Part shown: piece after piece, positions 8,310 through 17,868 of the stretch
How positions within the stretch are numbered: the first letter of the stretch is position 1
Layout of the letters: the number at the start of each line of letters is the position of its first letter
Assembly (NCBI GenBank): GCA_964384805.1
Contig: CAYLLO010000015.1
Coordinates: 1 to 29,017 of the forward strand
Direction: 5' to 3'
Length of the DNA stretch: 29,017 bases
Source of the DNA: HGM10611 sp964384805
Lineage (GTDB): Bacteria; Bacillota_I; Bacilli_A; ML615J-28; CAG-313
The notes under the pieces: model-generated
Told to the model about the DNA's origin: nothing
Seen by the model: the letters and a program-made list of their open reading frames with translations, nothing else
The model's database searches: none
Position numbers and translations under genes: made by a program

Positions 8310-11300
8310 TTATGCTATCATTTTCGGAGTATCATATTTTGGTTCATTTTCATCTGCAGGTACAACTTCAACATCTCTAACGAGACCTGTTCCCGCTGGA
8401 ATTAATCCACCAATAATGATGTTTTCCTTCAATCCTTCTAAATAGTCAATCTTTCCTCGAATAGCGGCCTCAGTCAACACTCTAGTAGTCTCTTGGAATG
8501 ATGCAGCTGACAAAAATGAATCAGCTTTTAATGAAGCTCTTGTGATACCTAAAATTACTGGTTTAATAACTGGTAATCTCTTACCTTTTGCCATTGTATC
8601 TTCAATAATCTTAATCATTTCAGCTTTTGATACAAATGTACCTGGAAGTAAATCTGTACCTCCTTCATCTACAACTAATACTTTTTGTAACATTTGTTTG
8701 ATAATGATTTCAACGTGTTTATCTGAAATATCTACCCCTTGAGCACGATAAACTTTTTGTACCTCTTTAAGGATATATTCTTCAACTTTATCAACACTTG
8801 CTACACGAAGCAATTCTTTCGGATGAACTAAACCATCAACAATTAAATCTCCAGCTTCTACTTCGTCTCCAACTTTGACGATAGGTTTCTTTCCACTATC
8901 TGTTAAATATTTTTTATCATTTGACCCATTTGGATCAAGTGGTGATTCAATAATAACAGTAAAACGATTGTTTTGTTCAGGTATAATTTCTTTAACTCTA
9001 CCTTTAATTTCTGAAATAATTCCTTTACCTTTAGGTTCACGGGCTTCAAATAATTCTTGAATACGTGGTAACCCTTGAGTGATATCGTCTCCAGCAACCC
9101 CACCACTATGGAATGTTCTCATAGTTAATTGCGTACCAGGTTCACCTATTGATTGAGCTGCAACAACTCCAACAACTTCACCTTTTTCAACTGTTTCTGT
9201 AGTTGACAAGTCAGATCCATAGCATTTAACACAAACACCCACGCGAGCATCACATGTTAATAATGTTCTAACTTCAACACATTTCAAGTTACGTACTTCA
9301 CCATCTCTTTGAACATATTTTTTCACTGCTAGGTCTCCACGAGCAATAATATCATCTGCAATAGGTTCAGTAATAATTTGGTTACGATCAACGATTAAAT
9401 CTTTCTTTCCAGTTTCAGGATTTTTTGTTTTAGAATAAATAGGTTTAGAAGCAAAACGACCTATAATACGATCTTTTAACTTAACAATTGTAGTATCATC
9501 ACGAGTATTAATTAAATCTGTCATAACCATACCCTTATCAGTCCCACAATCATCACATGTTACCGTAATATCATGAGAAACGTCAACTAAACGTCTTGTT
9601 AAATATCCAGATTCAGCAGTTTTTAATGCTGTATCAGTAGAACCTTTACGAGCTCCATGAGTTGAAATAAAGAATTCTGACATTGACATTCCTTCACGGA
9701 AACATGACTTAATTGGAATTTCCATCGGTTCACCATTTGGTTTAGCCATTAGCCCACGCATACCAGCAAGCTGTGTAAAGTTTGAACTAGATCCACGAGC
9801 TCCAGAGTCCGCCATCATAAAAATATGGTTTGTTGAAGCGTGGTCAGACATTACTTGTTTAATTTGTTTTTCAATTGAATCTTTGGCATCTGTCCATACT
9901 TGAATAACATTTTTTTTACGTTCACTTTCATTTAAAATACCACGACGGTACATTGAATTGTATTTTTTAACTTTTGTTTCCGCAATTTCTAGAATTTCTG
10001 GTTTTCCTGGAATATCCATTACGTCAAAAGCCGATACTGTAATACCACACATTGTTGAGTAATAGAAACCTAAGTCTTTCATTTTATCTAGTGTTTTAGA
10101 TGTTTCAACAAGTTTAGCTTGTTTAAATACTTCACTAATAATCATACTTAAAAATTTCTTTTTAAACGGTGAATTAAGTGGTAAAGCAGCAATTGCCTCT
10201 CTATAATTTTCTCCTTTATTAACAAAGAAGCGTTCATCTGTCTCAACGGACAAGTTTTCTTGAGTTGCTTCATTAACATATGAGAAATTTTCAGGGAAAA
10301 TTGAGTTAAATATAATCTTACCATGAGTAGTAATAATGTATTTATTCTTTCTTTCTTCATTGCGTTTTACCGCAGCCTCATATTTTTCTGGATCAGTTTC
10401 TTTCCAAGATTCTTCAATATGAACAAATGGTTTATTTAAAGTATGAGCAGGGATAACAAATCTTGTATGAAAGTCAATTTCTCCTCTTTCATAAGCAAGC
10501 TCTACTTCTGATGGGTTTTTAAACAAACGACCTTCACGAGCATTGATATGGAATTTTTGATTTTTTTCACATAATCCATCTTTTACCGCATCATCTAAAT
10601 ATTTGATGTTACGATAAAATTCTGTTTCAGTTTCAATTTTACTATTAAATGATACTAAATTAGCCATGTATGCTTTATGTAAATCATCATAATTGTCAAA
10701 ATCATAAGCAGGTTGACTTCTTTCAATTGATAAATAGTAATTACCAATAATCATGTCTTGTGATGGAGTAACGATAGGTTTACCATCTTTAGGAGCTAAA
10801 ATGTTTTTTGATGCAAGCATTAATAAACGAGCTTCTGTTTGGGCTTCTTCTGATAGTGGCACATGCACTGGCATTTGGTCTCCATCAAAATCGGCATTAA
10901 AAGCTGTTGTTACTAGTGGGTGAAGTCTAATAGCTTTTCCTTCTACTAGTTTTGGCTCAAAAGCTTGGATTGAAAGACGGTGCAAAGTTGGCGCACGATT
11001 CAATAGAACAGGGTGTTCAACAACAATCTTTTCTAAAGCTTCCATTGCTTCTGGTGTACCTTTTTCAATCATTTCTTTCGCACGTTTGATTCCAGCTTTT
11101 TCTTTAATAGTTTCTCCATTTAACGCATCCTTTTGACGTAAATAATTGATGATAAATGGTTTAAATAAAATTAAGGCCATTTCACGTGGAATACCACATT
11201 GATACATTTTTAAATCTGGACCAACAACAATAACACTACGTCCTGAGTAGTCTACACGTTTACCTAATAAGTTTTGACGAAAACGTCCTTGTTTACCTCT

Positions 11301-12392
11301 TAATAAATCAGACAGAGATTTTAGAGAACGATTTTTATCCATAACAGGTCGTTTATTACGACGATTTAAACCAGTATTATCAATTAAAGCATCAACTGCT
11401 TCTTGAAGCATACGTTTTTCATTTTTCGTAATTAATTCTGGTGCAAAAACTTCGAATTGTTTACGCAATCGATTATTACGATTAATGATACGACGATATA
11501 AATCGTTTAGATCAGTTGTTGCGAAACGTCCACCATCAAGTTGAACCATTGGTCTTAAATCTGGTGGAATTACTGGAACAACGTCCATAACCATCCACTC
11601 AGGTTTATTTTCTGATTGGGCAAATGCTTCCGCAATCTCTAATCTCTTAATTAATTTTTCACGTTTTTGCTTAGTTGCGGTCTTTAATTCTTCACGGATA
11701 TTCGTAACAATTTCTTTGACATCAATCTTTTCAAGTAAATAACGAATTGCATCAGCACCCGTTTTAACTTTATATTTGAACGGATATTGACGTTTATACA
11801 TTGCATGTTCTTGTTCAGTAATAATCATTCCTTCATGTAACTCTTCAATTTCTTCATTAACTTCTGTAATGATATAAGAAGCAAGATATACAACATCATC
11901 TACTTGTGTAGTTTTCATGTCTAGTAAAATACCAATTTTACTAGGGATGCTACGTAAATACCAATTATGAACAACAGGTGCAGCCAAAGCAATGTATCCC
12001 ATACGTTCACGACGAACTTTACTTTCGGTTAATTCAACGCCACATTTTTCACAAACTTTGTGTTCACCATTTAAACTCTTACGAGATTTCCCACAAGCAC
12101 ATTGGTAATCTTTAGTAGGGCCAAAGATAACTTCACAAAACAAACCATCTTTTTCAGGTTTTAGAGTACGATAATTAATAGTTTCATGTTTTTTGACTTC
12201 GCCTTTTAAATCGTAATCTTTTAAGAAATTACCTTCTTTGTCATATACGGCCATCTTGTCTTTACGTAAAGGATTGTATTTCAATACATTTCCATTTTTT
12301 ACTTCTTCACGCAATACAGGGTTTGCCCAAGAAATAATTTCTTCAGCAGATGCAATACCAACTTGAATATATTTATATTTTTTATTACTCAA
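8310..12392 (-). CDS. rpoC: DNA-directed RNA polymerase subunit beta'
   Basis: The catalytic beta' subunit of RNA polymerase, 1360 residues. It shows the N-terminal zinc site CACGK...CEKCG, the Mg-binding loop NADFDGDQM (499-507), the trigger-loop region GEPGTQLTMRTFHSGGVAGD, and the second zinc site built from CDDCG, CDARVGVC and VKCYG. It is longer than Bacillus RpoC (about 1200). One clear insertion of about 40 residues (roughly 23-63) lies between SW and GEVKKHETINYRTLKPE. The residue after DQM is Pro508 where Ala is usual. I take the start as TTG at 12392, because AGGGGTG is six bases before it and MSNKKYKYIQVGIAS fits the family; the GTG at 12401 lies too close to that site. It follows rpoB by 14 bases. 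Confidence 0.97.
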   Translation of the reverse strand: MSNKKYKYIQVGIASAEEIISWANPVLREEVKNGNVLKYNPLRKDKMAVYDKEGNFLKDYDLKGEVKKHETINYRTLKPEKDGLFCEVIFGPTKDYQCACGKSRKSLNGEHKVCEKCGVELTESKVRRERMGYIALAAPVVHNWYLRSIPSKIGILLDMKTTQVDDVVYLASYIITEVNEEIEELHEGMIITEQEHAMYKRQYPFKYKVKTGADAIRYLLEKIDVKEIVTNIREELKTATKQKREKLIKRLEIAEAFAQSENKPEWMVMDVVPVIPPDLRPMVQLDGGRFATTDLNDLYRRIINRNNRLRKQFEVFAPELITKNEKRMLQEAVDALIDNTGLNRRNKRPVMDKNRSLKSLSDLLRGKQGRFRQNLLGKRVDYSGRSVIVVGPDLKMYQCGIPREMALILFKPFIINYLRQKDALNGETIKEKAGIKRAKEMIEKGTPEAMEALEKIVVEHPVLLNRAPTLHRLSIQAFEPKLVEGKAIRLHPLVTTAFNADFDGDQMPVHVPLSEEAQTEARLLMLASKNILAPKDGKPIVTPSQDMIIGNYYLSIERSQPAYDFDNYDDLHKAYMANLVSFNSKIETETEFYRNIKYLDDAVKDGLCEKNQKFHINAREGRLFKNPSEVELAYERGEIDFHTRFVIPAHTLNKPFVHIEESWKETDPEKYEAAVKRNEERKNKYIITTHGKIIFNSIFPENFSYVNEATQENLSVETDERFFVNKGENYREAIAALPLNSPFKKKFLSMIISEVFKQAKLVETSKTLDKMKDLGFYYSTMCGITVSAFDVMDIPGKPEILEIAETKVKKYNSMYRRGILNESERKKNVIQVWTDAKDSIEKQIKQVMSDHASTNHIFMMADSGARGSSSNFTQLAGMRGLMAKPNGEPMEIPIKSCFREGMSMSEFFISTHGARKGSTDTALKTAESGYLTRRLVDVSHDITVTCDDCGTDKGMVMTDLINTRDDTTIVKLKDRIIGRFASKPIYSKTKNPETGKKDLIVDRNQIITEPIADDIIARGDLAVKKYVQRDGEVRNLKCVEVRTLLTCDARVGVCVKCYGSDLSTTETVEKGEVVGVVAAQSIGEPGTQLTMRTFHSGGVAGDDITQGLPRIQELFEAREPKGKGIISEIKGRVKEIIPEQNNRFTVIIESPLDPNGSNDKKYLTDSGKKPIVKVGDEVEAGDLIVDGLVHPKELLRVASVDKVEEYILKEVQKVYRAQGVDISDKHVEIIIKQMLQKVLVVDEGGTDLLPGTFVSKAEMIKIIEDTMAKGKRLPVIKPVILGITRASLKADSFLSAASFQETTRVLTEAAIRGKIDYLEGLKENIIIGGLIPAGTGLVRDVEVVPADENEPKYDTPKMIA

Positions 12393-12406
12393 ATTAATCA
12401 CCCCTA

Positions 12407-15400
12407 TTATAGTCCACGTTTGCTTGCTTGTGCTTCAGCAAACTGTTCAACTAAACTTTCATTAGCAACGTCAACCCCATCATTGTTAATTAACTTAACA
12501 CTTAATCCTAAACCTTGTAATTCTTTAATTAATACCCGGAATGATTCAGGAATACCTGGTTCTGGAATTGGTTCTCCATCAACAATTGCTTTGTAAACTT
12601 TATTACGCCCAACGATATCATCAGACTTAATAGTCATCATTTCTTGTAATGTATGCGCTGCCCCATATGCTTCTAAGGCCCAAACTTCCATTTCTCCGAA
12701 ACGTTGACCACCATTTTGGGCTTTACCTCCCATTGGTTGTTGAGTAACTAGAGTATATGGTCCTTCACTACGCGCATGTAGTTTATCATCAACCATGTGA
12801 GCTAGTTTAATCATATACATTACTCCAACAGAAATTTTATTATCAAATCGACGTCCTGTACGTCCATCATATAAATACATTTTCCCAAATTCATCTACGG
12901 GAGCTTTGAAATCACGAGAATCTTTTAAAGCTGCCTCACGTTCCATATCACGCGCTTCATTCATAATTTCAACTAAATCTTCTTGTTTAACTCCATCAAA
13001 TACTGGTGTAGCAACATGTACTCCAAGTTTCTTAGCGGCCATACCTAAATGAATTTCAAGTACTTGTCCGATATTCATACGTGAAGGAACCCCTTGAGGA
13101 TTAAGCATAATATCTACAGGAGTACCATCTTCCATAAATGGCATATCTTCAATTGGTAAAATATTAGAGATAACCCCTTTATTACCATGTCGACCAGCCA
13201 TTTTATCTCCTTCAGAAATCTTACGTTTTTGAACAATATATACACGTACAACCTCATTTACTGAAGGTGGAAGTTCTGCTCCATCTTTTCTTGTGAAGTG
13301 TTCAATCTTACTTACAATACCACCTCCACCATGTGGAACTTTTAATGAAGTAATACGAACATCTTTAGAATTATCAGAAAATAATGCTTGACTTAAACGT
13401 TCTTCAGGAGTTGGTTCAGTTAATCCTTTAGGTGTTACTTTACCTACTAAAGTATCACCTTCTTTAACTTCTGCTCCTAATCTTACAATCCCATTAGGTC
13501 CTAAATTTTGAACTGAATCTTTTGCTTCCCCATCCAAATCTGCGGTAATCATTTCTTTACCAAGTTTTGTATCACGAACTTCAATATCATATTCTTCAAT
13601 ATGAATTGAAGTATAAACATCATCTTGAACTAAACGTTCACTCATAATAACAGCATCTTCGAAATTATATCCATTCCATGTCATAAAGGCAATAACTACA
13701 TTACGTCCTAAAGCAAGTTCTCCTTGATCCATAGATGATCCATCGGCTAAAACATCCCCTACTTCAATTGTTTCACCAACTCTTACAATTGGTCGTTGGT
13801 TGACACATGTTGAATGGTTAGAACGTTCATATTTTGTCATTTCATAAGTATGACGAATACCATTATTATCACAAAGAATAATTTTATATCCATCGACATA
13901 TTCAATAACTCCAGCGCAATCTGCGACAATTGCGACACCTGAATCTTTAGCTGCTTTATATTCAATACCAGTACCAACAAATGGTGCTTCTGGTTTAAGT
14001 AACGGAATAGCTTGACGTTGCATGTTAGCTCCCATCAATGCACGTGTTGTATCATCATGTTCTAGGAACGGAATACATGCAGTTGAAATTGCAACTACTT
14101 GTTTAGGAGATACATCGAGTAAGTTAACATCCATTTTACTAACTTCTACGAATTCTCCATTCTTACGAGCAATTACTTTATCATCAGTAATGGTAATTTC
14201 TCCAGTGATTGGATCTTTACTCATATGAACATTAGCTTGTGCAATTACATATTCTTCTTCCTCATCTGCGGTTAAATAACGTGGTTCAATACTTGTATCA
14301 ATATATGCTTTATGAATTCCTTCCTTGTATGAAGGTTCCTCACGATTATTTTTAACAGTCAAATATGGTGTTTGAATAAAACCATATAAATTAACTTTAG
14401 CATATGATGCAAGTGAATTAATTAATCCGATATTTTGTCCTTCAGGAGTTTCTACTGGACAAATTCTTCCATAGTGCGATGGGTGAACGTCACGAACTTC
14501 AAACCCAGCACGTTCTCTTGATAACCCACCTTGTCCTAAAGCTGATAAACGTCGTTTATGAGTTAATTCAGAAAGCGGATTAATTTGATCCATGAACTGT
14601 GATAACTGGCTACTACCAAAAAACTCACGAATTGTTGAACTAAGAGGACGAATATTAACTAAATTTTGAGGAACTACAGTACGCGAATCAACTGATGTAG
14701 ACATACGATCACGAACATTTTTTTCTAATTTAGTTAATCCAATGCGGAATTGATTTTGTAACAACTCACCTATTAAACGTAGACGACGGTTTCCTAAATG
14801 GTCAATATCATCAGTACGTCCTACTCCATCATGTAAGTTTAAATAATAAGAGATAGAAGCAAAAATATCAGACAATACGACATGATTAACTGTTTCACGT
14901 TGATCATTACCAATAATTTTAACACGTTTTTCTCCATCAGATGTTTTAACTAGTACTTCTAATGTTTCTAGTAGTACGCTATTACCTTCAAGCATTAATT
15001 CAAATTCTTTTTCAACACGTAAATGTTTACGATTTTGTTCAAGAATTTCAACTGTATTAACACCTTTAGCATCCTTATAGTGAATTTCAGTCCCTGCAGG
15101 CAAAATAATCTCTCCAGTTTCCTTATTAACAAAATCTTCTGCCAACCGATGTCCTATTGCCCTTTGAATAACATCTAATTTTTTATTAACTTTATAACGC
15201 CCTACACTTGCCAAGTCATAACGACGAACATCGAATAATCGACTCGCAATAAATTTTCTAGCCGTATCAGCAGATGTTTTTTCTCCTGGGCGTAAACGAT
15301 CGTATAATTCTTTAATCGCATCATCTTCTCCAAAAGTAGGGTCTTTTGCAAAAGTATTACGCATAAACTCAGATTCACCAAATAATTCAATCATCTCATT

Positions 15401-16021
15401 GTTACGTTTTACTCCTAATGCCCTAATCAAAGTAGATAAAGGTACTTTTTTAGAGCGATCAAGTTTCGCATAAAAAATATCTTTTGTACCAAGTTCAAAT
15501 TCAATCCATGCCCCACGGGTAGGAATAATTTGTCCTGAATAATTAACACGACCAGTTTTTTTATTCTTTTCTTTGGAGAAAAATACCCCAGCAGAACGAA
15601 TAATTTGAGTAACAATAACACGTTCTGATCCATTAATGATAAAAGTCCCCCAAGGAGTCATAAAAGGGAATTCTCCCATAAAGATTTTATCTTCTTTTAT
15701 TTCTCCTGTTTCTTTGTTAATTAATCTAACATTAACTTTTAAAGCCTTAGAATAATTTACACTATGTACTTTAGCTTCTGTAATTGAATACTTTGGTTCA
15801 TCGAATTCATAATCACCAAAATATAATTCAAATTTTTCTCCATCTCCATGATCCCTAATTGGAGATATTTCTTGAAATAATTCTTTTAATCCTGTATCAA
15901 TTAACCATTGAAAAGAACCAGTTTGTACTTCAATTAAGTTAGGTAATTCAACACTAGTTTGAACTCTAGAATAATTACGACGAACCCTCTTTTTTCCATA
16001 TTGAACATTTTTCCAACTCAA
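12407..16021 (-). CDS. rpoB: DNA-directed RNA polymerase subunit beta
   Basis: The 1204-residue beta subunit. The rifampicin-binding cluster is at about 470-530: FFGSSQLSQFMDQ, then H488-K-R-R-L-S-A-L-G with Gln497 where Pro is usual, and TPEG followed by Gln529. Other landmarks are GRHGNKGVIS in the C-terminal half and GGKAQNGGQRFGEMEVWALE near the end, where Asn replaces the usual Phe; I recall this Asn from mollicute RpoB. The start is TTG, with AGAGGTGG seven bases ahead and a family-typical N-terminus. A consensus promoter lies about 60 bases upstream, so rpoBC can be transcribed apart from the ribosomal protein genes. Confidence 0.97.
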   Translation of the reverse strand: MSWKNVQYGKKRVRRNYSRVQTSVELPNLIEVQTGSFQWLIDTGLKELFQEISPIRDHGDGEKFELYFGDYEFDEPKYSITEAKVHSVNYSKALKVNVRLINKETGEIKEDKIFMGEFPFMTPWGTFIINGSERVIVTQIIRSAGVFFSKEKNKKTGRVNYSGQIIPTRGAWIEFELGTKDIFYAKLDRSKKVPLSTLIRALGVKRNNEMIELFGESEFMRNTFAKDPTFGEDDAIKELYDRLRPGEKTSADTARKFIASRLFDVRRYDLASVGRYKVNKKLDVIQRAIGHRLAEDFVNKETGEIILPAGTEIHYKDAKGVNTVEILEQNRKHLRVEKEFELMLEGNSVLLETLEVLVKTSDGEKRVKIIGNDQRETVNHVVLSDIFASISYYLNLHDGVGRTDDIDHLGNRRLRLIGELLQNQFRIGLTKLEKNVRDRMSTSVDSRTVVPQNLVNIRPLSSTIREFFGSSQLSQFMDQINPLSELTHKRRLSALGQGGLSRERAGFEVRDVHPSHYGRICPVETPEGQNIGLINSLASYAKVNLYGFIQTPYLTVKNNREEPSYKEGIHKAYIDTSIEPRYLTADEEEEYVIAQANVHMSKDPITGEITITDDKVIARKNGEFVEVSKMDVNLLDVSPKQVVAISTACIPFLEHDDTTRALMGANMQRQAIPLLKPEAPFVGTGIEYKAAKDSGVAIVADCAGVIEYVDGYKIILCDNNGIRHTYEMTKYERSNHSTCVNQRPIVRVGETIEVGDVLADGSSMDQGELALGRNVVIAFMTWNGYNFEDAVIMSERLVQDDVYTSIHIEEYDIEVRDTKLGKEMITADLDGEAKDSVQNLGPNGIVRLGAEVKEGDTLVGKVTPKGLTEPTPEERLSQALFSDNSKDVRITSLKVPHGGGGIVSKIEHFTRKDGAELPPSVNEVVRVYIVQKRKISEGDKMAGRHGNKGVISNILPIEDMPFMEDGTPVDIMLNPQGVPSRMNIGQVLEIHLGMAAKKLGVHVATPVFDGVKQEDLVEIMNEARDMEREAALKDSRDFKAPVDEFGKMYLYDGRTGRRFDNKISVGVMYMIKLAHMVDDKLHARSEGPYTLVTQQPMGGKAQNGGQRFGEMEVWALEAYGAAHTLQEMMTIKSDDIVGRNKVYKAIVDGEPIPEPGIPESFRVLIKELQGLGLSVKLINNDGVDVANESLVEQFAEAQASKRGL

Positions 16022-16081
16022 AATAATCCACCTCTCGATATAGTTTAGAATGCAAAATGCCCTATCCTATCATATTTTATT

Positions 16082-16110
16082 ATAATACCACAAGGACAAC
16101 TTTTTGTCAA
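16082..16110 (-). promoter_or_regulatory. Sigma-A promoter of rpoBC
   Basis: Minus-strand TTGACA (16105-16110), a 17-base spacer, and TATTAT (16082-16087) preceded by TGG, which adds an extended -10. Transcription should begin near 16075 and leave a leader of about 50 bases before the TTG start. The 166-base gap to the rsmC-like gene is otherwise AT-rich; a weak A/T-only hairpin around a CGCC loop (near 16143-16160) is too poor to call a terminator. Confidence 0.85.
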
Positions 16111-16187
16111 GAAATATTTCCTACTTTTTATAAAATATAATAAAAAATCGCCATTTTTTTAAAAATACTTTATTTTTTATTATTCAA

Positions 16188-16784
16188 TTATTTCCTAGAT
16201 TTTATAACCCAATATCCGCCGTCTTTAGTAACAATTTCAACTTTTTCAAAAATATTTTTTAAACATTTTAATGCCGATTCTGCACCTTGTTTTTTTTGGA
16301 TTACAATCCACAATTCCCCGTTTTCTTCCAAATGATCATAAGCACCCGATAAAATTTCAAAAACAATCTTTTTACCAGCCCTAATTGGAGGGTTTGAAAT
16401 AATTGTATCGTATGTTTTATCAATATTTACATAACAACTACTTTCAAAAATATTAACATTTTCAATACCATTTTTAAGAGCATTTTTTCGGCATAAATCA
16501 ATTGCTCGTAAATTAACATCAACCATATCTATCATTAAATTATGATATTTTTTGGCAATAGTTAATCCCATAGCTCCGTAACCACAACCAACATCTAAAA
16601 GCATTTTTTTGTTACTTAAATCTGGCAAATTTTGAAGTAAAACATTACTCCCAAAATCTATTCCTCCTTTAGAAAAAACCCCATTATCCGTGTCAAAAAA
16701 TAGCATTGATTTTTTAAAATAATATTTAATTGTATGAATATCACTTTTTAAATTTTCATTATTTTCGAAATATTGATTACTCAT
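16188..16784 (-). CDS. RsmC-like class I SAM methyltransferase (YbxB)
   Basis: A 198-residue methyltransferase with the SAM-binding glycine loop DVGCGYG (64-70), acidic VDV (88-90) and the NPPI catalytic motif (131-134) typical of enzymes that methylate base amino groups. It corresponds to Bacillus YbxB, which sits at the same place between rplL and rpoB, and is related to the catalytic half of RsmC (16S rRNA m2G1207). The exact target base is not established by sequence, so I leave the symbol empty. The start ATG follows AGGAG. It lies just downstream of a terminator-like hairpin, so its expression probably depends on read-through from rplL. Confidence 0.88.
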   Translation of the reverse strand: MSNQYFENNENLKSDIHTIKYYFKKSMLFFDTDNGVFSKGGIDFGSNVLLQNLPDLSNKKMLLDVGCGYGAMGLTIAKKYHNLMIDMVDVNLRAIDLCRKNALKNGIENVNIFESSCYVNIDKTYDTIISNPPIRAGKKIVFEILSGAYDHLEENGELWIVIQKKQGAESALKCLKNIFEKVEIVTKDGGYWVIKSRK

Positions 16785-16794
16785 AAAAAACTCC

Positions 16795-16842
16795 TAATAA
16801 TAAAAAATAATAAAACCCGAAGAGTTCATCTCCAGGTTTTAT
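16795..16842 (-). terminator. Terminator/attenuator between rplL and the rsmC-like gene
   Basis: On the minus strand ATAAAACCTGGAG pairs with the downstream arm ending GGGTTTTAT (13 pairs including two G-U; 16810-16842). The mixed T/A run TATTATTTTTTATTATT follows and leads straight into the ribosome binding site of the next gene. It probably ends most ribosomal protein transcripts while letting some continue. Confidence 0.75.
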
Positions 16843-16855
16843 GAATTAAACTTAA

Positions 16856-17227
16856 CTATTTAACTTCTACTTCAGCGCCAGCTTCAACTAATTTAGCTTT
16901 TAAACCTTCAGCTTCTTCTGGAGAAATGTGTTCTTTAACAGGTTTTGGAGCTCCATCAACTAAATCTTTAGCTTCTTTTAATCCTAATCCTGTAATTTCA
17001 CGAACTAATTTAATTACAGCTAATTTGTTTGCACCAGGGTGTTTTAAAATAACAGATACTTCAGATGGTCCTGTTTCTTCAACAGCTGCTGGGCCTGCAG
17101 CAACAGCTACTGGAGCTGCGGCAGTAACACCGAATTCTTCTTCGATAGCCTTAACTAATTCATTTAATTCTAATACACTCATTTCTTTTATTGCAGCAAT
17201 AAAATCTGCAGTACTAATTTTTGCCAT
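16856..17227 (-). CDS. rplL: Ribosomal protein bL12 (L7/L12)
   Basis: A 123-residue stalk protein with the N-terminal dimerisation helix (MAKISTADFIAAIKEMSVLE), an Ala/Val/Pro hinge (about 37-52), and the C-terminal domain containing GLGLKEAKDLVDGAPKPVKE that contacts translation factors. The open frame extends 20 codons upstream, but AGGAGG ten bases before the ATG at 17227 and the family N-terminus fix the start. It follows rplJ by 25 bases. Confidence 0.97.
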   Translation of the reverse strand: MAKISTADFIAAIKEMSVLELNELVKAIEEEFGVTAAAPVAVAAGPAAVEETGPSEVSVILKHPGANKLAVIKLVREITGLGLKEAKDLVDGAPKPVKEHISPEEAEGLKAKLVEAGAEVEVK

Positions 17228-17252
17228 TTCGTTTGTTCCTCCTATTAACGAT

Positions 17253-17738
17253 TTATTCTTCTTTTTCTGAAACTGCTTTAATAGCACATGCTAAGCCACG
17301 AATTGGAGCTTGCATTACACTCAACAACATAGATACCATACCAAGCTTGTTTGGTAATTTTGATAATTGTTCAAGTTCTTTAGCGTTGGTTACTACACCA
17401 CCAACAACACCACTCTTAACAGTGATTTTGTGATCTTTCGCAAACCCAAATAAAACCTTACTTGCACCAACTTCATCCTCTGAGAAGACAGCAGCACTAG
17501 GTCCCACTAAACTTTGAGCATCAACACCATATCCAACTTTTTCTGCAGCACGGCGTAAAATGTTATTTTTAATAACCTTCATTTCACAGTTTTCAGCACG
17601 TAGCTTAATTCTTAATTCAGTAACTTCAGCTACAGTTAATCCTAGGTAATCAACGAATACTGTTGAACCAGCGTTTGTCATCTTTTCAGCAACTAATTCA
17701 ACTTGTTCTTGTTTTTTAGCGATTGTCGCTTCATTCAT
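17253..17738 (-). CDS. rplJ: Ribosomal protein uL10
   Basis: The stalk-base protein that anchors L12 dimers, 161 residues. The 23S-binding N-terminal domain shows VFVDYLGLTVAEVTELR and the KNNILRRA segment. The C-terminal helix for L12 binding is present (about 135-161). I use the ATG at 17738, which has AGGAGG eight bases ahead; an in-frame GTG three codons upstream overlaps that site. An L10 leader structure precedes the gene, so feedback control by the L10-L12 complex is expected. Confidence 0.97.
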   Translation of the reverse strand: MNEATIAKKQEQVELVAEKMTNAGSTVFVDYLGLTVAEVTELRIKLRAENCEMKVIKNNILRRAAEKVGYGVDAQSLVGPSAAVFSEDEVGASKVLFGFAKDHKITVKSGVVGGVVTNAKELEQLSKLPNKLGMVSMLLSVMQAPIRGLACAIKAVSEKEE

Positions 17739-17769
17739 TGTTTTCACCTCCTGAAAATTTTAAAGGATT

Positions 17770-17840
17770 TTTTCCTCGGTAGGAAATTAAGTTGTCATAG
17801 ACAACACCTACTGTCTACGGCAATGACGTTTGGACTATAT
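17770..17840 (-). promoter_or_regulatory. L10 leader (autoregulatory RNA of rplJL)
   Basis: The RNA reads CCGTAGACAGTAGG (from 17820 down to 17807), then a GUUGUC-UAU-GACAAC hairpin, then CCTACCGAGG (down to 17774), so AGTAGG can pair with CCTAC. This is the conserved core of the L10 leader family that binds L10-L12 in many bacteria. The outer limits are approximate. An alternative UUUCCU/AGGAAA hairpin overlaps the right arm and could be the competing state. A TATAAT at the upstream end lacks a good -35. Confidence 0.85.
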
Positions 17841-17868
17841 ACTATTATATAAAATTCACTATTTTTTA

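Noticed and set aside
16143..16160. A/T hairpin AAAAAAT-CGCC-ATTTTTT after the rsmC-like gene
   Set aside because: The stem has only A-T pairs and is too weak to call a terminator.
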